Below are positions 52,651-63,835 of a DNA stretch of 64,000 nt, in pieces; position 1 is the first letter of the stretch; every line of letters begins with the position of its first letter. The stretch covers positions 197,501 through 261,500 of the forward strand of contig CAWZYM010000210.1 of the NCBI GenBank assembly GCA_963966185.1, given 5' to 3'. Made by a program: the position numbers and the translations under genes. The stretch is from Rhabditoides inermis. Its lineage: Eukaryota > Nematoda > Chromadorea > Rhabditida > Rhabditidae. The notes beneath the pieces were generated by a model. That model saw nothing but the letters and a program-made list of their open reading frames with translations, was not told the origin of the DNA and did not search any database.

Positions 52651-53888
52651 TGAGCGACTTAAACGAAAAGTTGAAATTTGTATGAAGAGTGACCCTTTTT
52701 TAAATTTTCAGCAGCATCTTTTCAGTCTGTACAGACTGTATATGACTGTCTCGTCTCTCATCGAATCTCGTCTCTCTGCACCGATGACAGACATCGTAAT
52801 CAGCTAGAATGAGCAACTAAAACGAAAAGTTGAAGTTTGTATAAAGAGTGACCCTTTTTAAACCTTCAGAAGCATCTTTTCAGTCTGTCCAGACTGTGTA
52901 TGACTGTCTCGTCTCTCATCGAATTTCGTCTCTCTACATCGACGACAGACATCGTAATCAGCTAGAATGAGCAACTAAAAGGAAAAGTTGAAATTTGTAA
53001 GAAGAGTGACCCTTTCTAAAATGTTCAGCAGCTTCGTTTTAGTCTGTCCAGACTGTGTATGACTGTCTCGTCTCTCATCGAATCTCGTCTCTCTACATCG
53101 ACGACAGACATCGTAATCAGCTAGAATGAGCGACTAAAACGAAAAGTTGAAATTTGTATAAAGAGTGACCCTTTTTTAAATGTTCACCAGCACCGTTTCA
53201 GTCTGTCCAGACTGTGTATGACTGTCTCGTCTCTCATCGAATCTCGTCTCTCTGCACTGACGACAGACATCGTAATCAGCTAGAATGAGCGACTAAAAGG
53301 AAAAGTTGAAATTTGTATGAAGAGTGGCCCTTTCTAAAATGTTCAGCAGCACCGTTTTAGTCTGTCCAGACTGTGTATGACTGTCTCGTCTCTCATCGAA
53401 TCTTGTCTCTCTACATCGACGACAGACATCGTAATCAGCTAGAATAAGCGACTAAAACGAAAAGTTGAAATTTGTATAAAGAGTGACCCTTTCTAAAATG
53501 TTCACCAGCACCGTTTTAGTCTGTCCAGACTGTGTATGACTGTCTCGTCTCTCATCGAATCTCGTCTCTCTACACTGACGACAGACATCGTAATCAGCTA
53601 GAATGAGCGACTAAAACGAAAAGTTGAAATTTGTATAAAGAGTGACCCTTTCTAAAATGTTCAGTAGCTTCGTTTTAGTCTGTCCAGACTGTGTATGACT
53701 GTCTCGTCTCTCATCGAATCTCGTCTCTCTACACCGACGACAGACATCGTAATCAGCTAGAATGAGCGACTAAAAGGAAAAGTTGAAATTTGTATGAAGA
53801 GTGACCCTTTCTAAAATGTTCAGCAGCTCCGTTTTAGTCTGTCCAGTTTGTACATGACTGTCTCGTCTCTCATCGAATCTCGTCTCTC

Positions 53889-53902
53889 TACACCAACGAT
53901 CC

Positions 53903-53964
<62 letters not shown>

Positions 53965-54445
53965 TTCTCTCTCACTCACTCTCTCACACCACCCACGCTC
54001 ACTCACAACACCCACTGTTTGATGGCGTGGGTAGAGAACGGAATCATATTGTGAACTTCATCGGAACCCTATGAAACATGGTATATTCCTGATTCGGAAA
54101 ACGAGACACAATCGATTTTAATACCTGTGTTTTATAAAAAGTGCATTCTGACATTTCGAGTGTCTTTTCAGAAATTGACCCAGTGACACCACCAGTCGCG
54201 CAGCAGACTGTAACCGCTGAAGGCAAAGTAGCCATATGCGATTGGATGAAAATAAGGGGGACTGGATGCACTAAAGGGGGTTCGTTTTATCGGGGAACCA
54301 ATCATATATCAATCATATATGCAATTCAAATAAGAAAATCAGTTTCCACACGTAACTTACAAACAAAACAATAAACTTCAGAGTTCAGAGTAGTTATTTT
54401 TCGGGAAAAGTGTGACTTGTCGAAACGGGAAAGTGATGTAGTGAT
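53889..54445. repeat. Array-edge segment, copy 1, with (TC)n
   Basis: Begins as the satellite ends in accaacgatcc, continues with a (TC)n run (53902-53985), then about 430 bp of non-satellite sequence repeated at 56658-57221. A 77-codon open frame (54141-54374) is preserved in both copies after a possible splice acceptor (ttttcag), but the copies are so similar that this says nothing about selection. Confidence 0.8.
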
Positions 54446-54871
54446 TCCTTTCCTTTCCCAGCCGGCGCGCGGTCGCGTGCCTTTCCCTGTTATTCCTCCG
54501 ACCCCTGAACAATGCTGTGCGGCGGAGAACACTAACTTGATCGGTACCCGATTTTGCTACTTTCTACATCTACGGCATTGAGACTGGAGGGGAATCCTCG
54601 AAGACGATGAAACTCTCGGAGACGTCTCTTCGCGATCGATCTTCGGAGCACGGATCTTCCGCCGAGATCGAAACTTCCCCAGAAGCCGCAAGCAGGGGAT
54701 GACATGCATTACCTACCTACAGCACGTACGCATCCACGGGACTACCGAAACACGTGTTATTGGAACTCGCAGTAGGCATTGGATTACTGTACTTTACCGT
54801 ATTCCACCGTAATTTACGTAATCGATATTGTGTGCTACTTGATTCGAGATAAATATTCTGAATTCTGATTC
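54446..54871 (+). mobile_element. Short retroelement-like insertion with 12-bp target duplication
   Basis: A 426-bp insert flanked by TGATGTAGTGAT (54434-54445 and 54872-54883). The paralogous segment at about 57210-57225 has the site once and no insert. Its right end is a short imperfect repeat of ttctga units (ttctgaattctgattc), as seen at 3' ends of some LINE-mobilised elements. No coding region and no clear pol III promoter. Insertion and target duplication are certain; the class is inferred. Confidence 0.82.
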
Positions 54872-54883
54872 TGATGTAGTGAT

Positions 54884-55255
54884 AAGTGAAACATGTTTCT
54901 CTTTTTTTGCTCAAAACATGTCTCCAGCTCAAATACACTATGGGGATTCCGTTAGTAAAGTTTGTTTTTGATGAAAATGACGAAATAGGAAGATATCGTG
55001 TTTGGGCCCACACGGTCCCACACCGGGGACACTCAGTGGGACCGCCGGTCCCACAAGGTGTGAGCCCGAAAAAATGAAAACCAAAATTTCAAATCTCTGT
55101 AAACGCAGATCGATGCGGAACGCTTTTCTCATTATGCATACAAAATTTCATGAGAAAATGTTTCGATATGATCGAATACGGGGCGCGGGCCCACTCGGGC
55201 CCACACCGGGAGGACCCGGGCCCACACTTTTGCTATTCCATGTGGCGAGTAGTGT
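54884..55255. repeat. Array-edge segment with GC-rich palindromes
   Basis: Includes two groups of nested inverted repeats built on GGGCCCACAC and GGTCCCAC (about 55003-55065 and 55183-55230). It is repeated at 57222-57598, then returns to satellite sequence. Confidence 0.75.
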
Positions 55256-56657
55256 AGAATGAGCGACTGAAACGAAAAGTTGAAATTTGTTTGAAGAGTG
55301 ACCCTTTTTTAAATGTTCAGCAGCATCTTTTCAGTTTGTCCAGACTGTATATGACTGTCTCGTCTCTCATCGAATCTCGTCTCTTTACACCGACGACAGA
55401 CATCGCAATCAGCTAAAATGAGCGACTGAAACGAAAAGTAGAAATTTGTATGAAGAGTGACCCCTTTTTAAATTTTCAGCAGCATCTTTTCAGTCTGTAC
55501 AGACTGTATATGACTGTCTCGTCTCTCATCGAATCTCGTCTCTCTGCACCGATGACAGACATCGTAATCAGCTAGAATGAGCAACTAAAACGAAAAGTTG
55601 AAGTTTGTATAAAGAGTGACCCTTTTTAAACCTTCAGAAGCATCTTTTCAGTCTGTCCAGACTGTGTATGACTGTCTCGTCTCTCATCGAATTTCGTCTC
55701 TCTACATCGACGACAGACATCGTAATCAGCTAGAATGAGCAACTAAAAGGAAAAGTTGAAATTTGTAAGAAGAGTGACCCTTTCTAAAATGTTCAGCAGC
55801 TTCGTTTTAGTCTGTCCAGACTGTGTATGACTGTCTCGTCTCTCATCGAATCTCGTCTCTCTACATCGACGACAGACATCGTAATCAGCTAGAATGAGCG
55901 ACTAAAACGAAAAGTTGAAATTTGTATAAAGAGTGACCCTTTTTTAAATGTTCACCAGCACCGTTTCAGTCTGTCCAGACTGTGTATGACTGTCTCGTCT
56001 CTCATCGAATCTCGTCTCTCTGCACTGACGACAGACATCGTAATCAGCTAGAATGAGCGACTAAAAGGAAAAGTTGAAATTTGTATGAAGAGTGGCCCTT
56101 TCTAAAATGTTCAGCAGCACCGTTTTAGTCTGTCCAGACTGTGTATGACTGTCTCGTCTCTCATCGAATCTTGTCTCTCTACATCGACGACAGACATCGT
56201 AATCAGCTAGAATAAGCGACTAAAACGAAAAGTTGAAATTTGTATAAAGAGTGACCCTTTCTAAAATGTTCAGCAGCTTCGTTTTAGTCTGTCCAGACTG
56301 TGTATGACTGTCTCGTCTCTCATCGAATCTCGTCTCTCTACACCGACGACAGACATCGTAATCAGCTAGAATGAGCGACTAAAACGAAAAGTTGAAATTT
56401 GTATGAAGAGTGACACTTTTTTAAAATGATCAGCAGCTTCGTTTTAGTCTGTCCAGACTGTGTATGACTGTCTCGTCTCTCATCGAATCTCGTCTCTCTA
56501 CACCGACGACAGACATCGTAATCAGCTAGAATGAGCGACTAAAAGGAAAAGTTGAAATTTGTATGAAGAGTGACCCTTTCTAAAATGTTCAGCAGCTCCG
56601 TTTTAGTCTGTCCAGTTTGTACATGACTGTCTCGTCTCTCATCGAATCTCGTCTCTC
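55256..56657. repeat. 159-bp satellite, second block
   Basis: About nine monomers of the same satellite. Their variant order matches the last monomers before 53888, so block and edge segment were duplicated together. Confidence 0.92.
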
Positions 56658-56671
56658 TACACCAACGATCC

Positions 56672-56735
<64 letters not shown>

Positions 56736-57598
56736 TTCTCTCTCACTCTCTCTCTCACTCACTCTCTCTCACCACCCACGCTCACTCACAACACCCACTG
56801 TTTGATGGCGTGGGTAGAGAACGGAATCATATTGTGAACTTCATCGGAACCTTATGAAACATGGTAGATTCCTGATTCGGAAAACGAGACACAATCGATT
56901 TTAATACCTGTGTTTTATAAAAAGTGCATTCTGACATTTCGAGTGTCTTTTCAGAAATTGACCCAGTGACACCACCAGTCGCGCAGCAGACTGTAACCGC
57001 TGAAGGCAAAGTAGCCATATGCGATTGGATGAAAATAAGGGGGACTGGATGCACTAAAGGGGGTTCGTTTTATCGGGGAACCAATCATATATCAATCATA
57101 TATGCAATTCAAATAAGAAAATCAGTTTCCACACGTAACTTACAAACAAAACAATAAACTTCAGAGTTCAGAGTAGTTATTTTTCGGGAAAAGTGTGACT
57201 TGTCGAAACGGGAAAGTGATGTAGTGATAAGTGAAACATGTTTCTCTTTTTTTGCTCAAAACATGTCTCCAGCTCAAATACACTATGGGGATTCCGTTAG
57301 TAAAGTTTGTTTTTGATGAAAATGACGAAATAGGAAGATATCGTGTTTGGGCCCACACGGTCCCACACCGGGGACACTCAGTGGGACCGCCGGTCCCACA
57401 AGGTGTGAGCCCGAAAAAATGAAAACCAAAAATTCAAATCTCTGTAAACGCAGATCGATGCGGAACGCTTTTCTCATTATGCATACAAAATTTCATGAGA
57501 AAATGTTTCGATATGATCGAATACGGGGCGCGGGCCCACTCGGGCCCACACCGGGAGGACCCGGGCCCACACTTTTGCTATTCCATGTGGCGAGTAGT
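56658..57598. repeat. Array-edge segment, copy 2
   Basis: Repeats 53889-55255 without the retroelement-like insertion. The landmark accaacgatc is at 53892 and 56661, so the duplication period is 2769 bp. Slightly different (TC)n length and a few substitutions. Confidence 0.88.
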
Positions 57599-57705
57599 GT
57601 AGAATGAGCGACTGAAACGAAAAGTTGAAATTTGTATGAAGAGTGACCCTTTCTAAAATCTTCAGCAGCTCCGTTTTATTCTGTCCAGACTGTATATGAC
57701 TGTAC
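57599..57705. repeat. Terminal partial satellite monomer
   Basis: Less than one 159-bp monomer, ending at agactgtatatgactgta. The satellite does not reappear to the right. Confidence 0.88.
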
Positions 57706-57794
57706 ACGTAATTATCACGTTACACGTAATTATCACATATCCGGAGAAATAAGAATATCACAGAAATGTATCAGAGAGTGACATAGTGACAGAA

Positions 57795-57917
<123 letters not shown>

Positions 57918-57925
57918 AAAAAAGA

Positions 57926-57931
57926 TTTATT
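57926..57931 (-). terminator. Poly(A) signal of the Tudor-like gene
   Basis: AATAAA on the minus strand, about 125 nt past the stop codon at 58055-58057. Confidence 0.7.
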
Positions 57932-58054
57932 GTATTAGAAAAACAGTGAAACGCACACAAAAACCACGTGTGTGGAGAGTAGAGCGGATGGTAGGATGTG
58001 TAGGGTAGGTAAATGGGTGGCGTAGGTGGGTGGGTGAGCAGTGGGGGTGAGCGA

Positions 58055-60137
58055 CTAGACGCCGCCCTGGAGCGACTTGAGGTAGTTGTCGCGTCTCCGC
58101 CGGCACGCGCCTGGCTCGCGGATGTTCTCGAGCATGCTGCCTGCAACACATCATCTCTCTCTCTCTCTCTCTCTTCTTACCCACTATCTCTCTCTCCCTC
58201 TATCTATCTCTCTCCATCTATCTATCTCTCTCCCCTCTCTCTCTTTCCTTTCCTCTCCCTCTCTCTCTCTCTCTCCCTAACCACTTTCTCACTTTCTCTC
58301 TCCCTACCCACCATCTCTCTCTCCCCCTCTCCCTCCCTCCTTCTCTCCCTACCGACGATATCTTTCTCTCCCCTACCCCCTCTCTCTTCCTCTCCCTCCC
58401 TCTCCCTCCCTCTTTTTCTTTCTCTTTCTCCCTAACCACTATCTCACTCACTCTCTCTCTCCCTACCCACCATCTCTCTCTCTCCCTACCGACGATGTCT
58501 TTTTCCTACCCCCTCTCTCCCTCTCTCTCCTTTCCTCTCCCTCGCTCTTTCTCCCTAACCACTATCTCACTCTCTCTCTCCCTACCCACCATCTCTCCCT
58601 CTCCCTCCCTCTCTCCCTACCGACGATATCTTTTTCTCCCATACAACTCTCTCCCTCTCTCTCTCCCTCCCCCCTCTCTCTCACCATCGGGCAGCTGCGA
58701 TCGCAACGCCGCAAAGTGTGCCACCACATCTGAGGTAGGCAGAGACAGCAGGGTCCAGCTCACACTGCAATCACATTGTCAGATCCAACACATATCATAT
58801 ATCTTTTCGCACATGTCACTCATAATCTAATTCGATAACTCCCCTTCCCACGTACGCCGCTCGTATCTCAATCGCTGATGCTATCACATTTGTCAACATG
58901 CAAAACAAATCCCCGTCATTCCAATCAGTCATTAATCAATCAATAACTCACGTGCGCGTGCTACCGTCGGGCATGTTCACTGCGTACTCGGCCGGGTTGC
59001 GACCGCCTCGATAGTCGGCTGGGGCGCTCTCGACGCGCCCCTCCCTCCACTCGTCATCGTCCGATGACCGGCGCACACACACGCGCGCGCCTCGCGCAAC
59101 GTGGCCGAGCGGCAGCACACGATCCGCGCGCGTCACCACAACACTGCCAGTAGCCAGGTCGAGGATGCGGTAGCGCGATACCGGCGGGTGCCTGAACCGT
59201 CACATCACACATGCCCTCTCCCCCTCGAGTTGAAACATTTCTTTCCTCGTTGCAACCCCGTCCAAAACGCTAATGCAATTACACGCTTTTGCAGTTCCGT
59301 CCTATCATCTGCTCTACTCACGCGGACAGGACGATGCCGGGTGTGAGGTGGGACTTATCGCGGGAGAAGACGCGCGCGCCCGCACGCAGCACGTGGTGTG
59401 CGCTGGTGGGGTGGTCGGCCATCCACTGCCCGTCCGGCGTCAGCTCCGCAGCCGCCGCCGCACGGCGATCCCAGCGATCCCAGCCGGGCGCCGCGCGCTC
59501 AACACACATGTTAATGAATGCACGACGGCCCAGCAAACTCACAGCCGCCGCTCCTTCTATCACGGCGGCCAGCCCCGAGAGAGAGTACCAGTTCTGGAAA
59601 AGATTGAGACTAGTGCGATGCGATCGATCCACCCACGCCGGGTGCTGCCTTCTCCGGCTCGCTGTTGAGAACGAGACGACGGACAAGCGTGTCCCTCCCG
59701 CCAGTGACAAACTTACTCCATCCCCTGCGCGTGTAATAGTCAGTCGGCAACAGCCGCTACCGCACCCACGGTTCTTTCCGAGTGACGCACTTGCCGGCGC
59801 AGTGCAGTGTCGTGCCGGGAAACGCCTGCGCCACCACAGCGCACACATCAGCCTTGTCGTAGATTTCATTCGACGGAAGTGCGGCGAGTGCGCGCAACAC
59901 TATTGCATCGGGCATCCAGCACTTCTGCAAACGAGACATGTGAAAACGCAAGAATCTATTTGAGACCACCTTGTATGATAGCTGAACGATTGTTGCCGTC
60001 CAAGTGAGAGGGCTGGAGAAAGCAATCGAGGCGTCGGATACCGACGAAGCAAAACGATCTAACACTGCTTGGCACCCAATAGTCACACGCGACGCGAGCG
60101 AGGTCATGCCATAGCCTCCAGCCATAACATCTCCCAT
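58055..60137 (-). CDS. Protein with probable DUF4537/Tudor-like barrels, seven exons including an 8-nt microexon
   Basis: Exons on the minus strand: 60137-59970, 59924-59791, 59724-59717, 59661-59322, 59191-58952, 58764-58685, 58140-58055. All are GT-AG and in phase, giving 351 residues. Exon 3 is only 8 nt, yet has good splice sites on both sides and is required for frame. Exon 4 contains an in-frame 45-nt stretch (59498-59542) with GT...AG ends, possibly an optional intron. The C-terminal half has features of small beta-barrel modules: HHVLRAGARVFSRDKSHLTPG, SRYRILDLATGSVV, VARGARVCVRRSSDDDEWREG, then YAVNMPDGS. This resembles the paired Tudor-like DUF4537 region of VWA3-type proteins (family knowledge; moderate certainty). 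I recognise nothing in the N-terminal half. The last intron (58141-58684) is almost pure CT-rich repeat. The ATG is preceded by AG|G, a possible trans-splice site. Confidence 0.72.
58141..58684. repeat. CT-rich repeat filling the last intron
   Basis: Degenerate (TCTC)n with recurring CCCTACCCACCATC and CCCTACCGACGAT words, giving a loose ~60-130 bp periodicity. Plus-strand leucine/serine-rich frames here are artefacts. Confidence 0.85.
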
Positions 60138-60369
60138 CCTAGGGACAATTCGCTATCAATGAACAGTTCATTTTGCGCCCACATAAAAAATTACAATTTA
60201 TTTTAAACAAAACAAAGACATTATTAACAACACCTATCAACGGACACAAAACAAGTAACGTAAGAGAAACTCACTAAAACCATAATATAGATCCAATTCA
60301 CTAGCACTCAATTACACATCTAACATCTGAAGACCTACTTGATAACCATACTTATTAAACGATAGCGTC
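60138..60369 (-). promoter_or_regulatory. Operon-like intercistronic region with poly(A) signal and possible trans-splice acceptor
   Basis: The 232-bp gap between two same-strand genes holds AATAAA at 60202-60197 and then a U-rich run (TTTTTTATG, about 60190-60182). The acceptor-like sequence GTCCCTAG lies one base before the downstream ATG at 60137. In nematode operons, a poly(A) signal, a U-rich element and an SL acceptor occur in that order (established knowledge). That it works so here is inference. Confidence 0.5.
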
Positions 60370-62428
60370 TTACTGTTTCGAAGCGGAGGCCTTCTTCACT
60401 TTCTCCTTGGCACGACTGCTCGCCTCCGGGAAAGGCGCTAGCTCCTTCAAGATGGACTTGTTCAGCTTGCTCAGCGCTCCGTCTCCTGCAGACACACCTA
60501 GAAACAATATCATTACCGCACATGTACACAACACATACAACTGACCATACAAACTGCACAAGATGCGAGACTTGGCAGCGCCGTACCCCATGTTGTCAAG
60601 GGCATCGGAGAGGCTGCTGTTGCCCTTTTGGTCAGTCATCTTGTTGATGGCGACATTGGTCAGACGAGCGGCGGAGGCAATCTAAATCAATCATGTAATG
60701 AAACTAAAATCACTGAAATCAATACCTTGGTGTACTTGCTGGTGACAGACAGCTCCTTCTCGACTGTAGCCGAGGCAGCGCGCAGAAGATGAACGCTGCT
60801 TTCCACCCTACCGGTCTGTTGAATCGCAGACAGCACGTCATCTGTGTGCTGGGCCGCGTATTCAGCGAGCGCCTCGCTCATTCCAGCTAAACACATAAAA
60901 CAATGAAATCTCGTTCAACAACACTTACTTTCGACAAGAGGGATTCCCTCGTCGACCGCGCGAAGACGTGCGAGAAACAGTCCAGTCATGAAGAGGAACG
61001 AGAGCAGCGCGCTGGGGCGGTATTCTTGGAGGCAAGACGTGATGGCCTAGAAGTGCACAGTGACATTTCAATAATACTTCTAATAATATAATGAGTTCTA
61101 ATAATCTAATATTAGCTTTAGTATTGGTAATAACATACCGACATGAGCGCGCCGTTGGCGTCACGCAAGTGAGCCACTGCGCTCGCAACTCCTTGCCGCA
61201 GCTGACGAATGCACACAGTACCATCGTGTCATAGATCGGTTGCGTCTACAATGAGAACAATCGTCAACGAAATTGTATAATAGACTTGATGCTAGTGAAA
61301 ACGTGACATACCGTGATCGATGGGAAGAGGTTCACGTAGTGAGTGTCGTTAAGCACTGACGCCTGCGCGTTCAACACAATCTTCCGGAGCTTGCTATAAT
61401 ATGTTATATAGCAAAATATGTATAAAAAAATACATACCGAGCCAGCTCGATCTGATCCTGGATCATGTTGTTACGAGTGAGGCAGAGCTTGTTCTCCAGA
61501 ATAGGAGACAGAATACGTATGATCTCCGTGTATTTCTGTTTCGAAATAAGCAGCGAGAAGTAGAATACCTCACTGAAAAGATAACGAGTTAAAAGTAAAC
61601 AATAAAACACGAACGTGGCTAGTCCGGATGCCCCTCAGCATATAGCAATGTAGAACTCCAGAGTTGTCGGGTCCAGCGCGCAGTCCACGTAACGAGTGAG
61701 CTTCTCCATGTTCGTCGTCACATCCTTCGTTAGATATCTCCCAGACGACTACCGCGAGCTTGGAAGGAAGAACTGGGGAAAATAGTATAATTAAATTAAA
61801 ACATCTATTTTCGTACCTGAGCGCGCGTCCTTCCTCCTCTCCTCAATTTCCAGACCCAACAGCTGCTTCTGAAATACTGTCTCAAGCAAATCAACAGTTG
61901 TCACAAAATACCTCGTCGCATCGAAGCTCGATTGCCACCTGCGCGGCCTCCTTCAGGAAAGTCTCGAACTCGTGGTCAACTCCTCGGGCACAATACGTGA
62001 GCGATCGATCAACTTAAAAGTTGTATTAAAAGATAGTACAATCGAACTCACAAATGTCCTTGGCCAGTTCCAGACGCTGCGAATCCGAAAAAGTGTGGTG
62101 GTTGAAGTAGTCGTTCTGGATGACGATCTCATTGGGAGAGCAGCCAGCAGCAATCTAATAATGAAGAAATAGTAATCAAATCGAAACCACAGTAATAGCG
62201 AAACCACAGTAATAACTCACCTTGACACAAAGCTCTACGAGGCGCTGCGGCATACGAGACTTCTCCTCCTCGACGACGTCGAGCAAGCAGTGCCCGAGAG
62301 AACTGAGAAATGTTTTTATAAACAAATATAATCACTACTCAATACCTAGTGTACTGTGTAGGCGTTGTCTCCAGTACCGCCATCGTAGCGCCGCTACCAG
62401 TAGCTGATTCAGAGGATGCCAATGGCAT
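60370..62428 (-). CDS. Unrecognised conserved-looking helical protein, about 13 exons
   Basis: Exons on the minus strand: 62428-62346, 62302-62221, 62154-62052, 62012-61912, 61868-61817, an unresolved exon within about 61782-61640, then 61572-61438, 61393-61312, 61201-61139, 61046-60929, 60886-60726, 60681-60546, 60485-60370. Apart from the unresolved exon, all are GT-AG and in phase; the product is roughly 450 residues. I do not recognise the family. It reads as mostly alpha-helical and soluble, with leucine-rich amphipathic stretches such as SLGHCLLDVVEEEKSRMPQR, KYTEIIRILSPILENKLCLT and ARKLRKIVLNAQASVLNDTH, and a lysine-rich tail KEKVKKASASKQ. No signal peptide is visible; one hydrophobic stretch (ALLSFLFMTGLFLARL) may be a buried helix. 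Within 61782-61640 the coding-like run KDVTTNMEKLTRYVDCALDP has no clean flanking sites: either a 28-nt intron (gt...ag) or a base error. Confidence 0.65.
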
Positions 62429-63525
62429 CACCTTACGAACGACAGGTTAAATTACTAGTAATATCATTAAAACACACAAAATCGACATGACGCATAAAAC
62501 AATTATATTACAGAAATAAAACGAGTAGAATAATAGAATATCTAACTGTTGGGCGTGGTCTAAATGTAGCGTGTTGCGTACTGTGCGAAGTGTGTGGAAG
62601 ATGTGCGGACGTGCGGAAATTGTAAAAAAGGATTATTGTTTAAAAAAAAAGTCTATTTTCTTCTAACATTTTAAAAAATAAACCCAACAATGACAATTGA
62701 ATTTATTTGTAGTGGTAGAACGTGACTAGATAAAACTCACTTTCCTACCGCTTCCCATTATCAGGTTACAATGAGAGGAACTAGATAGTCAAGCAGGATC
62801 GAACGACATGAGTTCATAAGCATACCTTCCTCAATGTCCAACAGCGAGGCACACGAGATGATAGAAAATCACTGCAGTGCAGCTGTGTTTCAATCACTGA
62901 CTCACCTCACCGGTGATAACCTGCCAGTCACCCAACAAATTGCTCATAACATATGATAAATGATAAAACATTTTATCCTTCATCCTTCAACTCTCCACAA
63001 CAGAACTTTGAGCATATATAAGATATACTCTCCTGGATACAATAACTACATACAACTTGCTTCTCACTCTTCTCAGTTAATAACAGTCAGTATATTCATA
63101 AGATGGGGTCAGTCGGGAAATCGGGGTGTCGGATCGTTCGCAGTGTCTCATACAAAAATAGGAATAGTGGAGAGCCGAGCGGGTAAAAAGCATAATTTCA
63201 CATCCACTCGGCTTCTCAAACACAACACACACACATCTCACCTTAGAGGTAGAGCTACATTAAAACACTCACACACACCGCACGATCAAAACACACACGT
63301 ACCTTATTATACCACTACCACCAATTAAAATAGGGCCAAACTACTAAATAATTCAAAAGGACATAATCGGAGTAAGTAAAAACTTGAAAAGTAAAATAAG
63401 TAAGCATAAATCGCACGCGGTTTTGCACAAAGCACAAATCACTCTCTATACACAGCGTATGTGACTAGCACCCTATACTATACGGCTAGAAGGAGGGGTC
63501 TGTACAAAAAAGAATCTCTCCAATC
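62429..63525. other. Intergenic region, no gene recognised
   Basis: About 1.1 kb between the start of the gene at 62428 and the stop of the next upstream gene, both minus strand. It should contain the promoter of the former and the 3' UTR of the latter. A CA-rich stretch lies at about 63215-63300. The plus-strand open frame at 62960-63328 has no family features and low-complexity composition in its second half. No AATAAA was found on the minus strand close to the 63526 stop. Confidence 0.5.
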
Positions 63526-63795
63526 TCATCCAATCTTCAGGGGACCCAGAATCGATGCCACATCCAGCTGGAAACAACATAGTGAGCAAATAAAATCAAT
63601 AACAATCATAATTAGTTAACGTTAATGATTGAAATCAATAACAATCAATACCACCAACACACCTTGAAGGGTTGCATCCAGGCCACACACGGCTGGACGA
63701 CTCCAGAGTGGGCGTGGCCTACCGGCTGATGCACATGACCAGTCGGGTACGGCAGCTGGCGAGGCGAGTTCTGCACCTGAACACTCATAGTAATC

Positions 63796-63835
<40 letters not shown>

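Larger units (their letters stand above)
21453..53888. repeat. 159-bp satellite array, about 200 monomers
   Basis: Tandem head-to-tail monomers of 159 bp (for example gactgtctcg at 22092 and 22251). The most constant part is the stretch gactgtctcgtctctcatcg through gacgacagacatcg; the most variable lies around accctttctaaaatgttcagcag. Each monomer has a dyad AGTCTG-TC-CAGACT near its end. Diagnostic variants (CGAAAAG/GGAAAAG, ATCGCAATC/ATCGTAATC, TATGAAG/TATAAAG) mark subfamilies. Apart from one MITE there is nothing else in 32 kb. Open frames of 68-108 codons in it are accidental. Confidence 0.97.

Noticed and set aside
21453..53888. A CRISPR array or coding tandem repeat
   Set aside because: The unit is 159 bp, repeats are imperfect over their whole length with no unique spacers, the host is eukaryotic, and no frame stays open across monomers.
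61139..61245. A frameshift in the exon of the 13-exon gene
   Set aside because: Using the acceptor TCGTCAG at 61202-61203 instead of the one at 61246-61247 restores the frame without any error.
62960..63328. 122-codon plus-strand open frame between two minus-strand genes
   Set aside because: No recognisable domain, partly low-complexity (HT-rich), no splice or start context that supports it.
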